A stretch of 64,000 nt of DNA from Acinetobacter sp. TR3. Lineage in GTDB: Bacteria > Pseudomonadota > Gammaproteobacteria > Pseudomonadales > Moraxellaceae. The position numbers were made by a program, and so were the translations under genes. Shown here in pieces: positions 9,179 to 19,341 of the stretch. Under the pieces are notes generated by a model. It worked only from the letters and a program-made list of their open reading frames with translations, did not search any database and had not been told where the DNA came from. The stretch is from assembly GCF_027105055.1 (NCBI RefSeq), contig NZ_CP114264.1, positions 2,108,001 through 2,172,000 on the forward strand, written 5' to 3'. The number at the start of each line of letters is the position of its first letter. Within the stretch, counting starts at the first letter, position 1.

Positions 9179-10555
9179 TTAAGGCAAACGTAAACCTAAA
9201 ATTGCACGCTGACCTTGGCGAATAATAGCTACTCGAGCAACACTATTTTTTGGTAGAGCTGCCATTGTTTTTACAAACATTTGACTATTTAAAATAGGTG
9301 TACCATTAACTTGAAGGATAACATCACCTGCAACAATGTTTGATAATGATGCCAAGCTACCGCGTTTAACATCCTGCACCAATATCCCACCACGGACATC
9401 CAATTTCGCTTGCTCTTCAGGCGTTAAATTACGAATGCTCATTCCTAGACCACTGGTTGGATTGTTTTTATCCTCAGCGGCTGGCGTATCATCTGGTGCA
9501 GTACCTAAAGTTGCTGAAATAGTGCGGACTTTATCGTCACGTAATACTTCTAATTGAACAGTCTGACTAGGTGCTACGCGATTTAATACATTTAACAAAT
9601 CGCTAGTACGGGAAATAGAAGAACCATTAATTTTTAAAATCACATCACCCGATTTTAAACCTGCTTTTTCAGCAGGAGACTTTGGCGTAACTTGATTGAT
9701 TAGTGAACCTTCTGGTTTTGGCAGTTTGTACGCTTCTGCAAGGTTGCGATCAATATCTTGCAACATCACACCAAGATAAGAACGAGTCACTTTACCATTG
9801 GTTTTCAGCTGTTGGACTACATCCATCGCGACATCAATCGGAATCGAGAATGACAAACCCATATAACCGCCAGTACCGCTAAAGATACGCGAGTTCACAC
9901 CAACCACTTCACCACGTTGGTTAAATAACGGACCACCTGAGTTACCAGGGTTTAATGCAGCATCTGTTTGAATGAACGGTACTGACGTTTCACCACTCAT
10001 ATTTCGAGATTTAGCGCTCACAATCCCTGCTGAAGCAGAATAGTCAAAGCCAAAAGGCGAACCAATTGCTAAAACAGGCTCACCAACTTTTAACTGGTTT
10101 ACATTACCAATTTTTAATTCTGGGAAATTTGCACCATTTACTTTAAGCACAGCAACATCAGTGCGCTCATCACTCCCCACCAAAGTTGCATCAAGTTCAC
10201 GTCGATCGTTTAAAGTAATACTGATACGAGACGCATTTTCAATCACATGGTGGTTTGTAACGAGATAACCATCTTTACTAATAAAAAACGCACTACCGTA
10301 TGCAGTTTTTTCTTGTGGCCCTTGTTGTTGAGGAATAATGACTTGATTACCAAAAAAACGTCGTAAAATTTCAGGCACTTGTTGCTGCAACAACTCTTCC
10401 TGAGTCATCTTTTTTACAACATTGACACTCACAACAGCAGGACTCACCTGCTCTACGAGATTCGAAAAATCTACTGGTGAGGCTGCGTTAACTTGTACAG
10501 CAGCAACCGTAAATACCGCAGCATACATTCCTTGTTGTAAATAGCGACTTTTCAT
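9179..10555 (-). CDS. periplasmic serine endoprotease, DegP/HtrA/MucD type
   Basis: A 458-residue Do-family protease and chaperone of the periplasm. A signal peptide (about residues 1-25, ending VNAAS) precedes the trypsin-like domain with the catalytic triad His103 (TNHHVIE), Asp133 (RTDVAVLKV) and Ser206 (NPGNSGGPL). Two PDZ domains follow: PDZ1 (LGVMLQDI, KAGLKSGDVILKI) and PDZ2 (LGMSIRNLTPEEQ, GDVILQVNG). Size and architecture are closest to MucD/DegQ. It degrades misfolded envelope proteins. It is transcribed divergently from nadB; no regulator is linked to it. Confidence 0.93.
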   Translation of the reverse strand: MKSRYLQQGMYAAVFTVAAVQVNAASPVDFSNLVEQVSPAVVSVNVVKKMTQEELLQQQVPEILRRFFGNQVIIPQQQGPQEKTAYGSAFFISKDGYLVTNHHVIENASRISITLNDRRELDATLVGSDERTDVAVLKVNGANFPELKIGNVNQLKVGEPVLAIGSPFGFDYSASAGIVSAKSRNMSGETSVPFIQTDAALNPGNSGGPLFNQRGEVVGVNSRIFSGTGGYMGLSFSIPIDVAMDVVQQLKTNGKVTRSYLGVMLQDIDRNLAEAYKLPKPEGSLINQVTPKSPAEKAGLKSGDVILKINGSSISRTSDLLNVLNRVAPSQTVQLEVLRDDKVRTISATLGTAPDDTPAAEDKNNPTSGLGMSIRNLTPEEQAKLDVRGGILVQDVKRGSLASLSNIVAGDVILQVNGTPILNSQMFVKTMAALPKNSVARVAIIRQGQRAILGLRLP

Positions 10556-10933
10556 GAAGTGAGAACCTACGTACTAATGATCTATAGAATATTAAGATTA
10601 TGTTTGTATCATAACCCAACTGTAATCTTCGTAAAAATATGTTGATATTTTCAATGCATACAACGATGTAGCATATTGAAATGTGAATAAATTATGGAGA
10701 AAGTCTCCATGATTTATAAGCTTATTAACGTTTTATCGTGGGCAGCTTAATATTAGATTAAAATGATGTATTGAATACTTATCCTTGTTAGACTTTAAGG
10801 TGATTGACAATTCATATCAGTAAAAATTGTTTACATTCGCTAAAAAATCGTTCAATTCTAGGCAGATTGGCACTTGCCTTTTTTGTTAAAAAGCGTTGTC
10901 ATTAGCGAACGTTTAAAACTGAAGCAGATCGAC
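10556..10933. promoter_or_regulatory. intergenic region between the htrA-like gene and nadB
   Basis: About 380 bases without a supported gene. It contains a 17-base inverted repeat at 10694-10710 (ATGGAGA, AAG, TCTCCAT) that could be a regulator site or a hairpin. A nadB promoter candidate is TTGACA at 10804-10809 with a weak -10 TTGTTT at 10827-10832 (17-base spacing). Nothing else stands out. Confidence 0.4.
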
Positions 10934-12565
10934 ATGCCTGATTTAAAAACAATTCACCATTTTGACGTGATAATTGTGGGCAGTGGCGGTGCAGGTTTAA
11001 GTCTTGCACTCTCTTTACCGAGTCATTACAACATTGCCATTTTAGCAAAAGCTGAGCTCACAGAAGCCAGTACTTTTTATGCTCAAGGTGGTGTTGCTGC
11101 GGTCTTAGACGAGACTGATTCAATTCAACAACATATTAATGACACTATGATTGCAGGCGGACATCTTTGTGAGTTGGACGCCGTGAAACATACAGTCGAA
11201 GGTGGCAAGCCTTCTGTTGATTTCTTATTGAAGCAAGGTGTTCAATTCACTTTAGATGATGATGAGCAATTACACCTCACTCGTGAAGGTGGTCATTCAC
11301 AACGCCGTATCATTCATTCTGCTGATGCAACAGGTAAAGCAATTTCAACCACGCTTGTTGAACGTGCTAAAGAACGAAAAAATATTACAATTTTTGAAAA
11401 TTATATTGCGATTGACCTCATCACATTACATAAGCTTGGTCATCAAGACAAAAATAATCGTGCGATTGGTTTATATGCATTAAATGAAAAAACAGAACAA
11501 GTTCATACATTCTTAGCCCCTTTCACAGCTTTGGCCTGTGGTGGTGCAATGAAAGCTTATCTCTATACTTCTAACCCGGACATTGCAACCGGTGATGGTA
11601 TCGCGATGGCTTATCGAGCTGGTTGTCGTGTTGCCAATATGGAATTTAACCAATTCCATCCAACTTGCTTATACCATCCCCAAGCTCGTTCCTTCTTGAT
11701 TACAGAAGCCATGCGTGGTGAAGGTGCTTATTTACGTTTGCCTGATGGTGAACGTTTTATGTTACGTCTTGACGAACGTGCTGAACTTGCGCCACGTGAT
11801 ATTGTTGCACGTGCGATTGACTATGAAATCAAACGTCTTGGTATTCGCCATGTTTGGTTAGACATCACACATAAATCACCTGAATTTATCACTGAGCACT
11901 TCCCTACGCTTTACGCACGCTTACTCGAACTTGGCATTGATATTACCAAAGATATGATTCCTGTTGTTCCAGCAGCCCACTATACCTGTGGTGGTGTCGT
12001 TGTAAATGAGCATAGCCAAACTGACTTAGACGGTTTATATGCCATTGGTGAAACATCTTATACAGGTTTACACGGTGCAAACCGTATGGCGAGCAATTCA
12101 CTTCTCGAATGTTTCGTGTATGGCATGAGTGCAGCAGAAGATATTCAAAGCAAGCATAATATTAGCTTTGAATTTCCAGATGTACCTTCTTGGGATGAAT
12201 CCCAAGTGACTGATGCCGATGAAGATGTTGTCATCTTACAAAACTGGGATGAATTGCGTTCAACTATGTGGAACTATGTGGGTATTGTTCGCACCACTAA
12301 ACGTTTACAACGTGCCTTACACCGCATCGAAATGCTGAAACGTGAAATTAACGAATACTATCAAGGCTACCGTGTCAGTAAAAACCTGATTGAGTTGCGT
12401 AACCTAGTTCTAGTTTCTGAAATGATTGTACGTTGTGCGATGGAGCGTAAGGAATCTCGTGGTTTGCATTACACGCTGGATTATCCAGAACTCTCAAACG
12501 AGATTCGCAAGACAGTGCTAACACCACCAAACTTTAAGGTGGAACAACCATTGGTGAATGAATGA
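10934..12565 (+). CDS. nadB: L-aspartate oxidase
   Basis: A flavoenzyme that oxidises L-aspartate to iminoaspartate, the first step of de novo NAD synthesis. The N-terminal Rossmann motif GSGGAG (16-21 counted from the ATG at 10934), the [14 protein letters not shown] loop and [15 protein letters not shown] place it in the succinate dehydrogenase/fumarate reductase flavoprotein family. [23 protein letters not shown] is typical of NadB. I chose the ATG at 10934 (543 residues, the family's usual size); an upstream in-frame TTG at 10874 would add 20 residues that do not resemble the family start. Confidence 0.95.
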   Translation: MPDLKTIHHFDVIIVGSGGAGLSLALSLPSHYNIAILAKAELTEASTFYAQGGVAAVLDETDSIQQHINDTMIAGGHLCELDAVKHTVEGGKPSVDFLLKQGVQFTLDDDEQLHLTREGGHSQRRIIHSADATGKAISTTLVERAKERKNITIFENYIAIDLITLHKLGHQDKNNRAIGLYALNEKTEQVHTFLAPFTALACGGAMKAYLYTSNPDIATGDGIAMAYRAGCRVANMEFNQFHPTCLYHPQARSFLITEAMRGEGAYLRLPDGERFMLRLDERAELAPRDIVARAIDYEIKRLGIRHVWLDITHKSPEFITEHFPTLYARLLELGIDITKDMIPVVPAAHYTCGGVVVNEHSQTDLDGLYAIGETSYTGLHGANRMASNSLLECFVYGMSAAEDIQSKHNISFEFPDVPSWDESQVTDADEDVVILQNWDELRSTMWNYVGIVRTTKRLQRALHRIEMLKREINEYYQGYRVSKNLIELRNLVLVSEMIVRCAMERKESRGLHYTLDYPELSNEIRKTVLTPPNFKVEQPLVNE

Positions 12566-12571
12566 TAAAAT

Positions 12572-12608
12572 TAAGGCTAAAGATGCTTACTTATACATCT
12601 TTAGCCTC
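12572..12608. terminator. hairpin between nadB and the DUF7660-like gene
   Basis: Eleven-base-pair perfect stem GGCTAAAGATG/CATCTTTAGCC with a ten-base loop between two convergent genes. It lacks a strong T run on the plus strand but probably serves both directions. Confidence 0.6.
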
Positions 12609-12613
12609 CAAAA

Positions 12614-12892
12614 TTATTCATAAATTCGAGCAGCCATAAGCATTTCTGCAAAGGTTTTCCAATCAGGTTGAGCTAAACGGTCAACCTGATCTGTATTTTT
12701 ATAATATCCGTCCATATCTTCAGTCCATGAAGCTAAAGCATCAAGAAAATCAGACAGATTAATATTCTCCCAATTGTTTGGATCATCTATAAAGTTCTGA
12801 CGTAATTTCTTAATAAAAATCGCGAGTTCAGTATGACTAGATATCGCATCAATTGCCTTATCTAAATGATAGCTATCATGATCTTTATTCAT
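12614..12892 (-). CDS. DUF7660-like small acidic protein
   Basis: A 92-residue acidic protein with no signal peptide or membrane segment. The core NWENINLSDFLDALASWTEDMDGYYKN, ending in the W-K pair PDWKTFAEMLMAARIYE, resembles the DUF7660 family, often met in accessory and immunity-like contexts; no function is established. It is 10 bases downstream of tmk in the same direction and may share its transcript, at the 3' end of the pabC-mltG-tmk cluster. Confidence 0.65.
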   Translation of the reverse strand: MNKDHDSYHLDKAIDAISSHTELAIFIKKLRQNFIDDPNNWENINLSDFLDALASWTEDMDGYYKNTDQVDRLAQPDWKTFAEMLMAARIYE

Positions 12893-12902
12893 TAGAACTG
12901 GC

Positions 12903-13502
12903 CTATTTCAAATATTGCAAAGCATCTTCAAACACAACATCCGCATTCTGTGTTGCATCCAAACGCTTCATCCGTTCAGGTTCTGCTTGCCACAAAGTCT
13001 CATAACCCTCACGAACTTTAGCAAAGAAACTTAATTTCTCTTGCTCAAAACGATCCAATGCCCCACGCTCTCTCGCACGCGTCATGCCCAGCTCAATCGG
13101 GGCATCTAGCCAAAAGGTAATATTCGGCATTTTCGCGACAAAAGTTTGATTTAACAATTGCAACTTTTCCTGACTTAAACCACGTCCAGAACATTGATAA
13201 GCAAAGCTGGCATCGGTAAAACGATCACTCAACACAATCTTCCCTGCCGCTAATGCAGGTAAGATCACTTGTTGTAAATGTTGCGCACGTGCTGCATAAA
13301 TCAATAACAACTCAGTATCATGACTCATTTGTTCTTCGTGATTCACTGCTAATAATAAAGAGCGAATCTGTTCAGCTAATGGCGTTCCACCCGGTTCACG
13401 GGTCAAAACGACTTCTTTACCTTGCTGTTCAAAGTACTGATGAATTTTACGAATAAGCGTCGTTTTCCCTACACCTTCCGTACCTTCAAAACTAATAAAC
13501 AT
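12903..13502 (-). CDS. tmk: thymidylate kinase
   Basis: A P-loop kinase that phosphorylates dTMP to dTDP, needed for DNA synthesis. The P loop is GTEGVGKTT near the N terminus, followed by the REPGGTPLAE motif, LSDRFTDASFAYQ (DR motif) and the lid region TRARERGALDRFE. Two adjacent ATG codons are possible starts; AGGA lies at a better distance from the second (13502). About 199 residues, normal. It sits downstream of mltG, a frequent pabC-mltG-tmk arrangement. Confidence 0.95.
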   Translation of the reverse strand: MFISFEGTEGVGKTTLIRKIHQYFEQQGKEVVLTREPGGTPLAEQIRSLLLAVNHEEQMSHDTELLLIYAARAQHLQQVILPALAAGKIVLSDRFTDASFAYQCSGRGLSQEKLQLLNQTFVAKMPNITFWLDAPIELGMTRARERGALDRFEQEKLSFFAKVREGYETLWQAEPERMKRLDATQNADVVFEDALQYLK

Positions 13503-13510
13503 CATTCATC

Positions 13511-14581
13511 CTACTTTTGCTTTGCACGTAACGCAGTTAAATATTCTTGAACTGCACGATTATGATCTTCTAAAGAAGCTGTAAATTTATGCCCACCATT
13601 ACCTGTCGCAACAAAGTAAATATTTTTAGCGTCATCTGGATGCATCGCTGCTTCAATTGCTTTTTTACTTGGTAATGCAATCGGAGTTGGCGGCAAACCA
13701 TTGATCGTATATGTATTATAAGGCGTTGGTGTCCGTAAATCATTGCGAGTGATATTCCCCTTATAATTATCCCCCATACCATAAATTACAGTTGGATCAG
13801 TTTGTAAGCGCATACCGATTTTTAAACGACGTACAAACACACCTGAAACTTGTTCTAGTTCGCTATCTAAACTGGTTTCTTTTTCAATAATCGAAGCCAT
13901 GATTAAAGCTTGATATTTATCGTTATATGGTAAGTTCGGTGCTTTTTTTGCCCAAGCTTCATCTAATGATTTCATTTGGCGACGATATAAATCCGTTAAG
14001 ATTTTCTTATCTGTTTCGCCCTTGGCAAAGAAATAAGTATCTGGTGCAAATAAACCTTCAGGATGTAAATAAGGAATATCTAAAGCTTTTAATAATTGGT
14101 CTTGTGGTAGATCTAAAATAGTCTTGCTAACATTCGGATCTTTCTTTAAATTCTGTAGTAATTGTTTAAAGGTTGTCCCTTCAATCACCAAAATACGATT
14201 CATCTGTGCATTTTCAGCGTCAGACAACATATCAAGCACTTGACGAACACTCATCCCTTTATTGATTTCATACACACCAGCTTTCAAACTGTCATGAATC
14301 ATAAATTTTTGATAAATCTTTAAAATAATAGGGAAATTAACTTTGTTTTCTTTGGCTAGATGATCAATAAATTTTGAGTAAGTATCCCCCGAAGAAATGA
14401 CCAGAACCTGCTTTTTCCCTTCGACTGGATAGTTCTTAAATAAGCTTGCCCAAAGCATACCGAATACGAGCAAAAGAAAGACAACGATTACAATCAATAA
14501 GGCTTTGATAGAAAACTTAGACTTCGGTTGAGCTTTTGGCTTTTTCTTTGTTTTGGCTGGGGTCATTGGTGGCTTTGGCAT
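13511..14581 (-). CDS. mltG: endolytic murein transglycosylase MltG
   Basis: A membrane-bound lytic transglycosylase that cuts nascent peptidoglycan and helps set glycan chain length. A basic, proline-rich cytoplasmic N terminus precedes one membrane segment (IKALLIVIVVFLLLVFGMLWASLF). The YceG domain follows, with the catalytic glutamate in MASIIEKETS and the conserved RLKIGMRLQTDPTVIYG and TPYNTYTINGLPPTPIALPS motifs. The ATG chosen (14581) falls one base after the pabC stop codon; an upstream TTG (14590) would overlap pabC. Confidence 0.93.
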   Translation of the reverse strand: MPKPPMTPAKTKKKPKAQPKSKFSIKALLIVIVVFLLLVFGMLWASLFKNYPVEGKKQVLVISSGDTYSKFIDHLAKENKVNFPIILKIYQKFMIHDSLKAGVYEINKGMSVRQVLDMLSDAENAQMNRILVIEGTTFKQLLQNLKKDPNVSKTILDLPQDQLLKALDIPYLHPEGLFAPDTYFFAKGETDKKILTDLYRRQMKSLDEAWAKKAPNLPYNDKYQALIMASIIEKETSLDSELEQVSGVFVRRLKIGMRLQTDPTVIYGMGDNYKGNITRNDLRTPTPYNTYTINGLPPTPIALPSKKAIEAAMHPDDAKNIYFVATGNGGHKFTASLEDHNRAVQEYLTALRAKQK

Positions 14582-14582
14582 A

Positions 14583-15395
14583 TTAATCAATCTGGCTAAG
14601 TTTCAATGTTTCAAATAAATCAAGGTAGGGTTGCTGCTCAAAAGCCCGACCATTAAATCGAATAACCGCTTTCATCGGATGTAAAGCGTTGCAGAAAAAT
14701 AGACTTTGAATACGTTCAATATCATTAATCTCTACACAACCTTGCTCACACTCAATGTTGTATTGTTGCATTCGAGACAAAATCTTGGCGCGCATGACGC
14801 CGTGGACGCCATTATAACGAAGTTCTGGTGTAATCCATCGATCATTTATACGAATAAAACAATTACTGCTCACCCCTTCTACAATATAACCTTGTACATC
14901 GGTTACCAATGCTTCAAGCCACTCCAGGTGGTCAGCTTCCTGCTTTAATAACACTTGTTCTAAACGGTTTAATGTTTTTAGACCCACTAAATGGGGCATG
15001 TTTAAACCTAGAGCATGGTTTAACACCCCACTCTCAATCCACTCTGGTTGAAAAACTTGCATGACTTTAGGGTAATACCAAACATAAACATCAGCAGCAT
15101 GTAGCGGCAGACTGTATCCTCGATCTCCCTCGCCCCGACTAATCACGATTTTTAAAGTGCCATTCAAGGTAAAATGCTGTTGTTGTAGTTGTGCTAAGGA
15201 TCTATCTATGACCGATAAATCCACATCAAGACTTAATCTTTGGCAAGCCAATGCCAAACGAGCAAAGTGTAATTGTTTGAGTTCAAAACGATCTTGAAAA
15301 ATTCGTGCAGTGGTAAAACAACCATCTCCATAATGGAAGGCTCGATCTAACAATGGGATCGAATCAATCAATTGTCCATTTTTATAACACTGCAT
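14583..15395 (-). CDS. pabC: aminodeoxychorismate lyase
   Basis: A fold-type IV pyridoxal-phosphate enzyme that releases pyruvate from aminodeoxychorismate to give p-aminobenzoate for folate. It shows LLDRAFHYGDGCFTTARI near the N terminus, the PLP lysine in VGLKTLNRLEQVLLKQEA, and EGVSSNCFIRIND near the C-terminal phosphate-binding region. The ATG at 15395 gives a start aligned with known PabC; a GTG at 15419 would add eight residues. Length 270 residues. First gene of the pabC-mltG-tmk cluster. Confidence 0.9.
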   Translation of the reverse strand: MQCYKNGQLIDSIPLLDRAFHYGDGCFTTARIFQDRFELKQLHFARLALACQRLSLDVDLSVIDRSLAQLQQQHFTLNGTLKIVISRGEGDRGYSLPLHAADVYVWYYPKVMQVFQPEWIESGVLNHALGLNMPHLVGLKTLNRLEQVLLKQEADHLEWLEALVTDVQGYIVEGVSSNCFIRINDRWITPELRYNGVHGVMRAKILSRMQQYNIECEQGCVEINDIERIQSLFFCNALHPMKAVIRFNGRAFEQQPYLDLFETLKLSQID

Positions 15396-15799
15396 GATCA
15401 AAAATTCAGTCTCAAACACATCGTCATCATACCTTGAAACATAATCTTCGGAAAAGCCAGATCACAGAAACCTAGCCAGATTTATCATGATTGAGAATCT
15501 GATGGTTTATAAACAACTCAAATAAGCAGAGGTATGCAAAACAACTCCCACCAATCGACCTCAACTAATTTTTTAAATAAACATTCAAAACTAAATGCTT
15601 TTAACATAATGATTTTCTAGCTATAAACCAATCTATTATCAAAAAATCAGCATAACTTATCTCTTTTTTATATTTCTTTTTTATTCATATTAAATTCGAT
15701 TTTAATTATTTTTTTTGCAAAAAAACTGACGTTATGCTGCATCCATATTCCAAACAATGATTGAAGGTTTGTTGATACAGACCAATTTAAGGGGTTCTC
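15396..15799. promoter_or_regulatory. intergenic region upstream of the sulfate-binding protein gene
   Basis: About 400 bases between divergent pabC and the sulfate operon. The part from 15640 to 15720 is very AT-rich with long T runs, as in upstream-activated promoters; a CysB-dependent promoter for the operon is expected here, but I cannot define a convincing -35/-10 pair. AAGGGG just before the ATG at 15800 is the ribosome-binding site. No gene seen. Confidence 0.35.
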
Positions 15800-16807
15800 A
15801 TGCGTTTATCTCAAATTAAAGTCGGTGTTATTGCCGCATTACTCTCAGTTTCTTCATTTGCAGCACAAGAATTTTTAAATGTGTCTTATGATCCAACTCG
15901 CGAACTGTATACAGATTTCAATAAACAGTTCGGCGCTTTTTGGAAACAGCGTACAGGACAGGATATTGAATTTAAACAATCTCATGGTGGTTCAGGCAAA
16001 CAAGCTCGTGCAGTCATTGATGGTTTAAATGCTGATGTCGTAACACTAGCACTTGCTGCGGATATTGATGAAATTGCAGAAAATGCAAAATTGCTTCCAG
16101 CAGATTGGCAGAAGAAATTACCAAATAACTCTACCCCTTACACCTCAACGATTGTTTTCCTTGTGCGTAAAGGCAATCCAAAACAAATCAAAGACTGGGG
16201 TGATTTAGTTAAACCAGGTGTAGAAATTATTACGCCAAACCCGAAAACATCGGGTGGCGCACGTTGGAACTATTTAGGTGCTTGGGCATGGGCAAAACAC
16301 CAAAAAGGTGGTAACGATGCTAAGGCACAAGAATTTGTTCGCCAAATTTACAAACAAACCAAAGTACTTGATTCAGGTGCACGTGGCGCAACCACTACAT
16401 TTGCTGAACGCGGCATCGGTGATGTGTTACTGGCTTGGGAAAATGAAGCATTCCTCGCAGTACGTGAACAACCAGGTAAATTTGAGATCGTTACACCTTC
16501 GCTTTCAATTCTCGCTGAGCCACCCGTTGCAGTGGTAGAAAAAAATGCTGAGAAAAAAGGTAATTTACAAATCGCTCGTGGCTATTTGAACTACTTATAT
16601 TCTCCAGCGGGTCAAGAAATTGCAGCACGTAACTTCTATCGTCCTCGTAATGCAGCTGTTTTAAAGAAATACAGCACCACATTTAAACCTCTTAAGCTTG
16701 TCACGATCGATAAAGAGTTTGGTGGTTGGACAAAAGTACAAAAAACTCATTTTGATAATGGCGGTATTTTCGATCAAATCGTCAAGATCAACAGCACAGG
16801 CAAATAG
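15800..16807 (+). CDS. sbp: periplasmic sulfate-binding protein
   Basis: A 335-residue periplasmic binding protein that delivers sulfate to the CysTWA transporter. A signal peptide (about residues 1-22, ending SSFAA) is followed by the family's [17 protein letters not shown] start and the ligand-site segments [16 protein letters not shown] and [42 protein letters not shown] completes the binding cleft. It could be Sbp or the related CysP; sequence alone does not separate them well. Good ribosome-binding site AAGGGG. Confidence 0.92.
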   Translation: MRLSQIKVGVIAALLSVSSFAAQEFLNVSYDPTRELYTDFNKQFGAFWKQRTGQDIEFKQSHGGSGKQARAVIDGLNADVVTLALAADIDEIAENAKLLPADWQKKLPNNSTPYTSTIVFLVRKGNPKQIKDWGDLVKPGVEIITPNPKTSGGARWNYLGAWAWAKHQKGGNDAKAQEFVRQIYKQTKVLDSGARGATTTFAERGIGDVLLAWENEAFLAVREQPGKFEIVTPSLSILAEPPVAVVEKNAEKKGNLQIARGYLNYLYSPAGQEIAARNFYRPRNAAVLKKYSTTFKPLKLVTIDKEFGGWTKVQKTHFDNGGIFDQIVKINSTGK

Positions 16808-16808
16808 A

Positions 16809-16912
16809 ATCCCTCCCAACCTCCCTTTTTTAAAGGGAGGAGCTTCATAAATCAAATGACATATTTAAGATTTATGAAGTCCCCTCCATTGGGGTTAGGT
16901 AGAGATTATCAG
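16809..16912. repeat. composite inverted-repeat element between sbp and the hydrolase gene
   Basis: Two nested hairpins. The first is CCTCCCTTT/AAAGGGAGG (16820-16828 and 16832-16840). The second is CTTCATAAATC/GATTTATGAAG (16843-16853 and 16869-16879). The outer edges (ATCCCTCCCAACCTCCC and the complement of GGGGTTAGGTAGAGAT) also roughly mirror each other. The layout resembles dispersed non-coding repeats in Acinetobacter intergenic regions; it lies inside an otherwise continuous operon and could modulate readthrough. Confidence 0.6.
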
Positions 16913-16922
16913 GAGAATAGAC

Positions 16923-17525
16923 ATGATTCATACCGTAATTGTTCCCGGTGTTGGCGGTAGCGAAGCACAGCATTGGCAGTCTTGGTTACAACAACAACTC
17001 GTGTCTAGCTCTCGCGTTCAACAGAAAAACTGGGATCGTCCAGTATTAAGTGAATGGGTTGCCCAATTTGTCAAAACCGTTGCAGCTGTTAAAGCACCCA
17101 TACAAATTGTTGCTCATAGCTTTGGCTGTTTAACCAGTGTTGCTGCACTTGCAGAACATCCAGAATTAAGCGAAAAAGTAAAGAACTTAGTTTTGGTTGC
17201 ACCTGCAAATCCTGCACGATTTGGCGAAGCGGGCTTTGCTCGTCACAGCTTGACTGATTACAAACAGTATTTCCATCAGCTCAATATTGATGTGCCAACC
17301 ACTTTATTGATTAGTGAAAATGATCCTTGGTTAGCTTATGTCGACGCACTACAACTGGCACAAGCTTGGAAACTGACACCCATCAATTTGGGGCAAGTAG
17401 GTCACATTAATGTGGCATCTGGATTTGGCCCTTTTCCAGACATCCTTAATTACATGTTGCCTGAAAAAAAACTGCAACCTGTAACTCGAATGCGTCAGAC
17501 AAATTTTAATTTGAAATTTGCCTGA
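16923..17525 (+). CDS. RBBP9/YdeN-type serine hydrolase
   Basis: A 200-residue small alpha/beta hydrolase. The N-terminal VPGVGGSEAQHWQSWLQQQL, the nucleophile elbow VAHSFGCL with Ser66, the acid residue in LISENDPWL and the histidine in VGHIN give a complete triad, and the length fits the family. AGGAG precedes the ATG. It lies between the sulfate-binding protein and CysT genes, so it is probably cotranscribed with sulfate uptake; its substrate is unknown and a role in sulfur acquisition is only suggested by position. Confidence 0.8.
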   Translation: MIHTVIVPGVGGSEAQHWQSWLQQQLVSSSRVQQKNWDRPVLSEWVAQFVKTVAAVKAPIQIVAHSFGCLTSVAALAEHPELSEKVKNLVLVAPANPARFGEAGFARHSLTDYKQYFHQLNIDVPTTLLISENDPWLAYVDALQLAQAWKLTPINLGQVGHINVASGFGPFPDILNYMLPEKKLQPVTRMRQTNFNLKFA

Positions 17526-17615
17526 CTGGTCATTGAATTGGCGACTCTCCTTATTTTTAGTTTTAGCGTTATTTATTTGCTTGCTTTAGCAAACATTTCT
17601 CTTTGAGGAAATATC

Positions 17616-18449
17616 ATGTCGCAGCGTTCCCGAGTGCTGCCTGGGTTTGGTCTCTCTTTGGGCTTCACCCTCGCTTATGTGTCTTTTATCGTACTTATTC
17701 CTTTATCAGCTGTATTTATCAAATCTTTAGGGATTGGATGGGATGGATTATGGGAAATTTTAACATCAGAACGAATTTTAAAATCGTTACAACTCAGCTT
17801 TAGTGCCGCATTGATTGCGTCTTTAGTCAATGTAATCTTTGGCATACTACTGGCTTGGTGCTTGGTTCGTTATAATTTTCCAGGTAAAAGAATTGTCGAT
17901 GCTTTAGTCGACCTACCTTTTGCTTTGCCCACTGCTGTCGCAGGGATTGCATTAACTTCGTTATATGCGCCTACAGGTTGGATCGGTCAATATCTTGAAC
18001 CTCTAGGAATTCAAGTGGCTTACACCCCTATTGGGATTACGCTTGCCTTAATCTTCATTGGTTTACCGTTTGTGGTACGTACCGTACAACCTGTTTTGAG
18101 CGACATTGAAACTGAATTAGAAGAAGCAGCTTCTGCACTTGGTGCAAATCGCTGGCAGACCATTACCAAAATCATTTTACCCATCCTATTCCCCGCACTA
18201 TTAACAGGTTTTGCTTTGGCATTTGCTCGTGGTGTCGGTGAATATGGCTCCGTTATTTTTATTGCAGGCAACCAACCCTATAAGACTGAAATTGCCCCCC
18301 TCATGATCATCTCTCGTTTAGAAGAATATGATTATGCTGGAGCGACAACGATTGCTGTCGTGATGCTTGTTCTCTCTTTTGCCATCTTATTCTTAATTAA
18401 TTTAGTACAAGCATGGGCAAGCCATCGTACGGGGAGAACTGCACAATGA
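17616..18449 (+). CDS. cysT: sulfate ABC transporter permease CysT
   Basis: A 277-residue inner-membrane permease with about six membrane segments. It shows the binding-protein-dependent transport motif [21 protein letters not shown], the site that contacts the ATPase. [19 protein letters not shown] is typical of CysT/CysU. GAGGAA precedes the ATG. Its TGA overlaps the ATG of cysW, so the two are translationally coupled. Confidence 0.93.
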   Translation: MSQRSRVLPGFGLSLGFTLAYVSFIVLIPLSAVFIKSLGIGWDGLWEILTSERILKSLQLSFSAALIASLVNVIFGILLAWCLVRYNFPGKRIVDALVDLPFALPTAVAGIALTSLYAPTGWIGQYLEPLGIQVAYTPIGITLALIFIGLPFVVRTVQPVLSDIETELEEAASALGANRWQTITKIILPILFPALLTGFALAFARGVGEYGSVIFIAGNQPYKTEIAPLMIISRLEEYDYAGATTIAVVMLVLSFAILFLINLVQAWASHRTGRTAQ

Positions 18450-19330
18450 GTTTAAATAACAATAGCAATGCTTTAGCCGTGAAGTTGCAGTCTCGCGATT
18501 CAACCCGTGAACCAACATGGGTCCGTTATACCTTAATTAGCATTGCACTGATTTTCTTCCTAAGTTGCTTGATACTGCCACTCATTTTGGTTTTTGTTGA
18601 AGCATTTAAACAAGGTCTTTCAGTTTACATCAATGCCTTAACTGATTCTGACACCCTGTCGGCAGTCAAACTAACCTTATTGACAGCAGCGATTGCTGTG
18701 CCGATTAATGTGATTTTTGGTGTAGCGGCTGCTTGGGCTGTGGCTAAATTTCAATTCCGTGGTAAAGCCATCTTAACCACCATTATTGACATGCCATTCT
18801 CAGTCTCCCCTGTAATTGCAGGTTTAATGTTGGTTCTGATTTTTGGTTCACAAGGTTGGGTTGGCGGTTGGTTAATGGATCACGATGTTAAAATCCTGTA
18901 TGCCGTACCTGCCATTGTCTTAGCCACTATTTTTATTACGGTTCCTTTTGTTGCTCGTGAATTAATTCCACTCATGGAAGCACAAGGGACCGAAGAAGAA
19001 GAAGCTGCGATTGTACTCGGTGCTTCAGGTTGGCAAACCTTTTGGAAAGTGACCCTACCAAATATTAAATGGGGTTTGATTTACGGCGTCATTCTATGTA
19101 ATGCCCGTGCAATGGGTGAGTTTGGTGCGGTGTCTGTGGTTTCAGGACACATCCGTGGTGAAACCAATACCCTGCCGTTACACGTCGAGATTCTTTATAA
19201 CGAATATACCTTTAGTGCTGCATTTGCTGTGTCTTCGTTACTGGCATTTTTAGCGATCATTACTTTGATCTTGAAAACTTGGTTAGAAATACGCCAAGAC
19301 CAAGCAAATGAACATCAACCGAATCACTAA
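18446..19330 (+). CDS. cysW: sulfate ABC transporter permease CysW
   Basis: A 294-residue permease partner of CysT. It carries the EAA-loop [24 protein letters not shown] and the [20 protein letters not shown] segment of CysW. About six membrane segments follow a polar N-terminal extension of some 35 residues. I start it at the ATG overlapping the cysT stop codon (ATGA at 18446), not at the in-frame ATG 33 bases upstream inside cysT. Confidence 0.93.
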   Translation: MSLNNNSNALAVKLQSRDSTREPTWVRYTLISIALIFFLSCLILPLILVFVEAFKQGLSVYINALTDSDTLSAVKLTLLTAAIAVPINVIFGVAAAWAVAKFQFRGKAILTTIIDMPFSVSPVIAGLMLVLIFGSQGWVGGWLMDHDVKILYAVPAIVLATIFITVPFVARELIPLMEAQGTEEEEAAIVLGASGWQTFWKVTLPNIKWGLIYGVILCNARAMGEFGAVSVVSGHIRGETNTLPLHVEILYNEYTFSAAFAVSSLLAFLAIITLILKTWLEIRQDQANEHQPNH

Positions 19331-19341
19331 GGAATGAACAC

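Noticed and set aside
10874-10933. Longer nadB start at TTG 10874
   Set aside because: Adds 20 residues unlike the family; the ATG at 10934 gives the usual N terminus and length.
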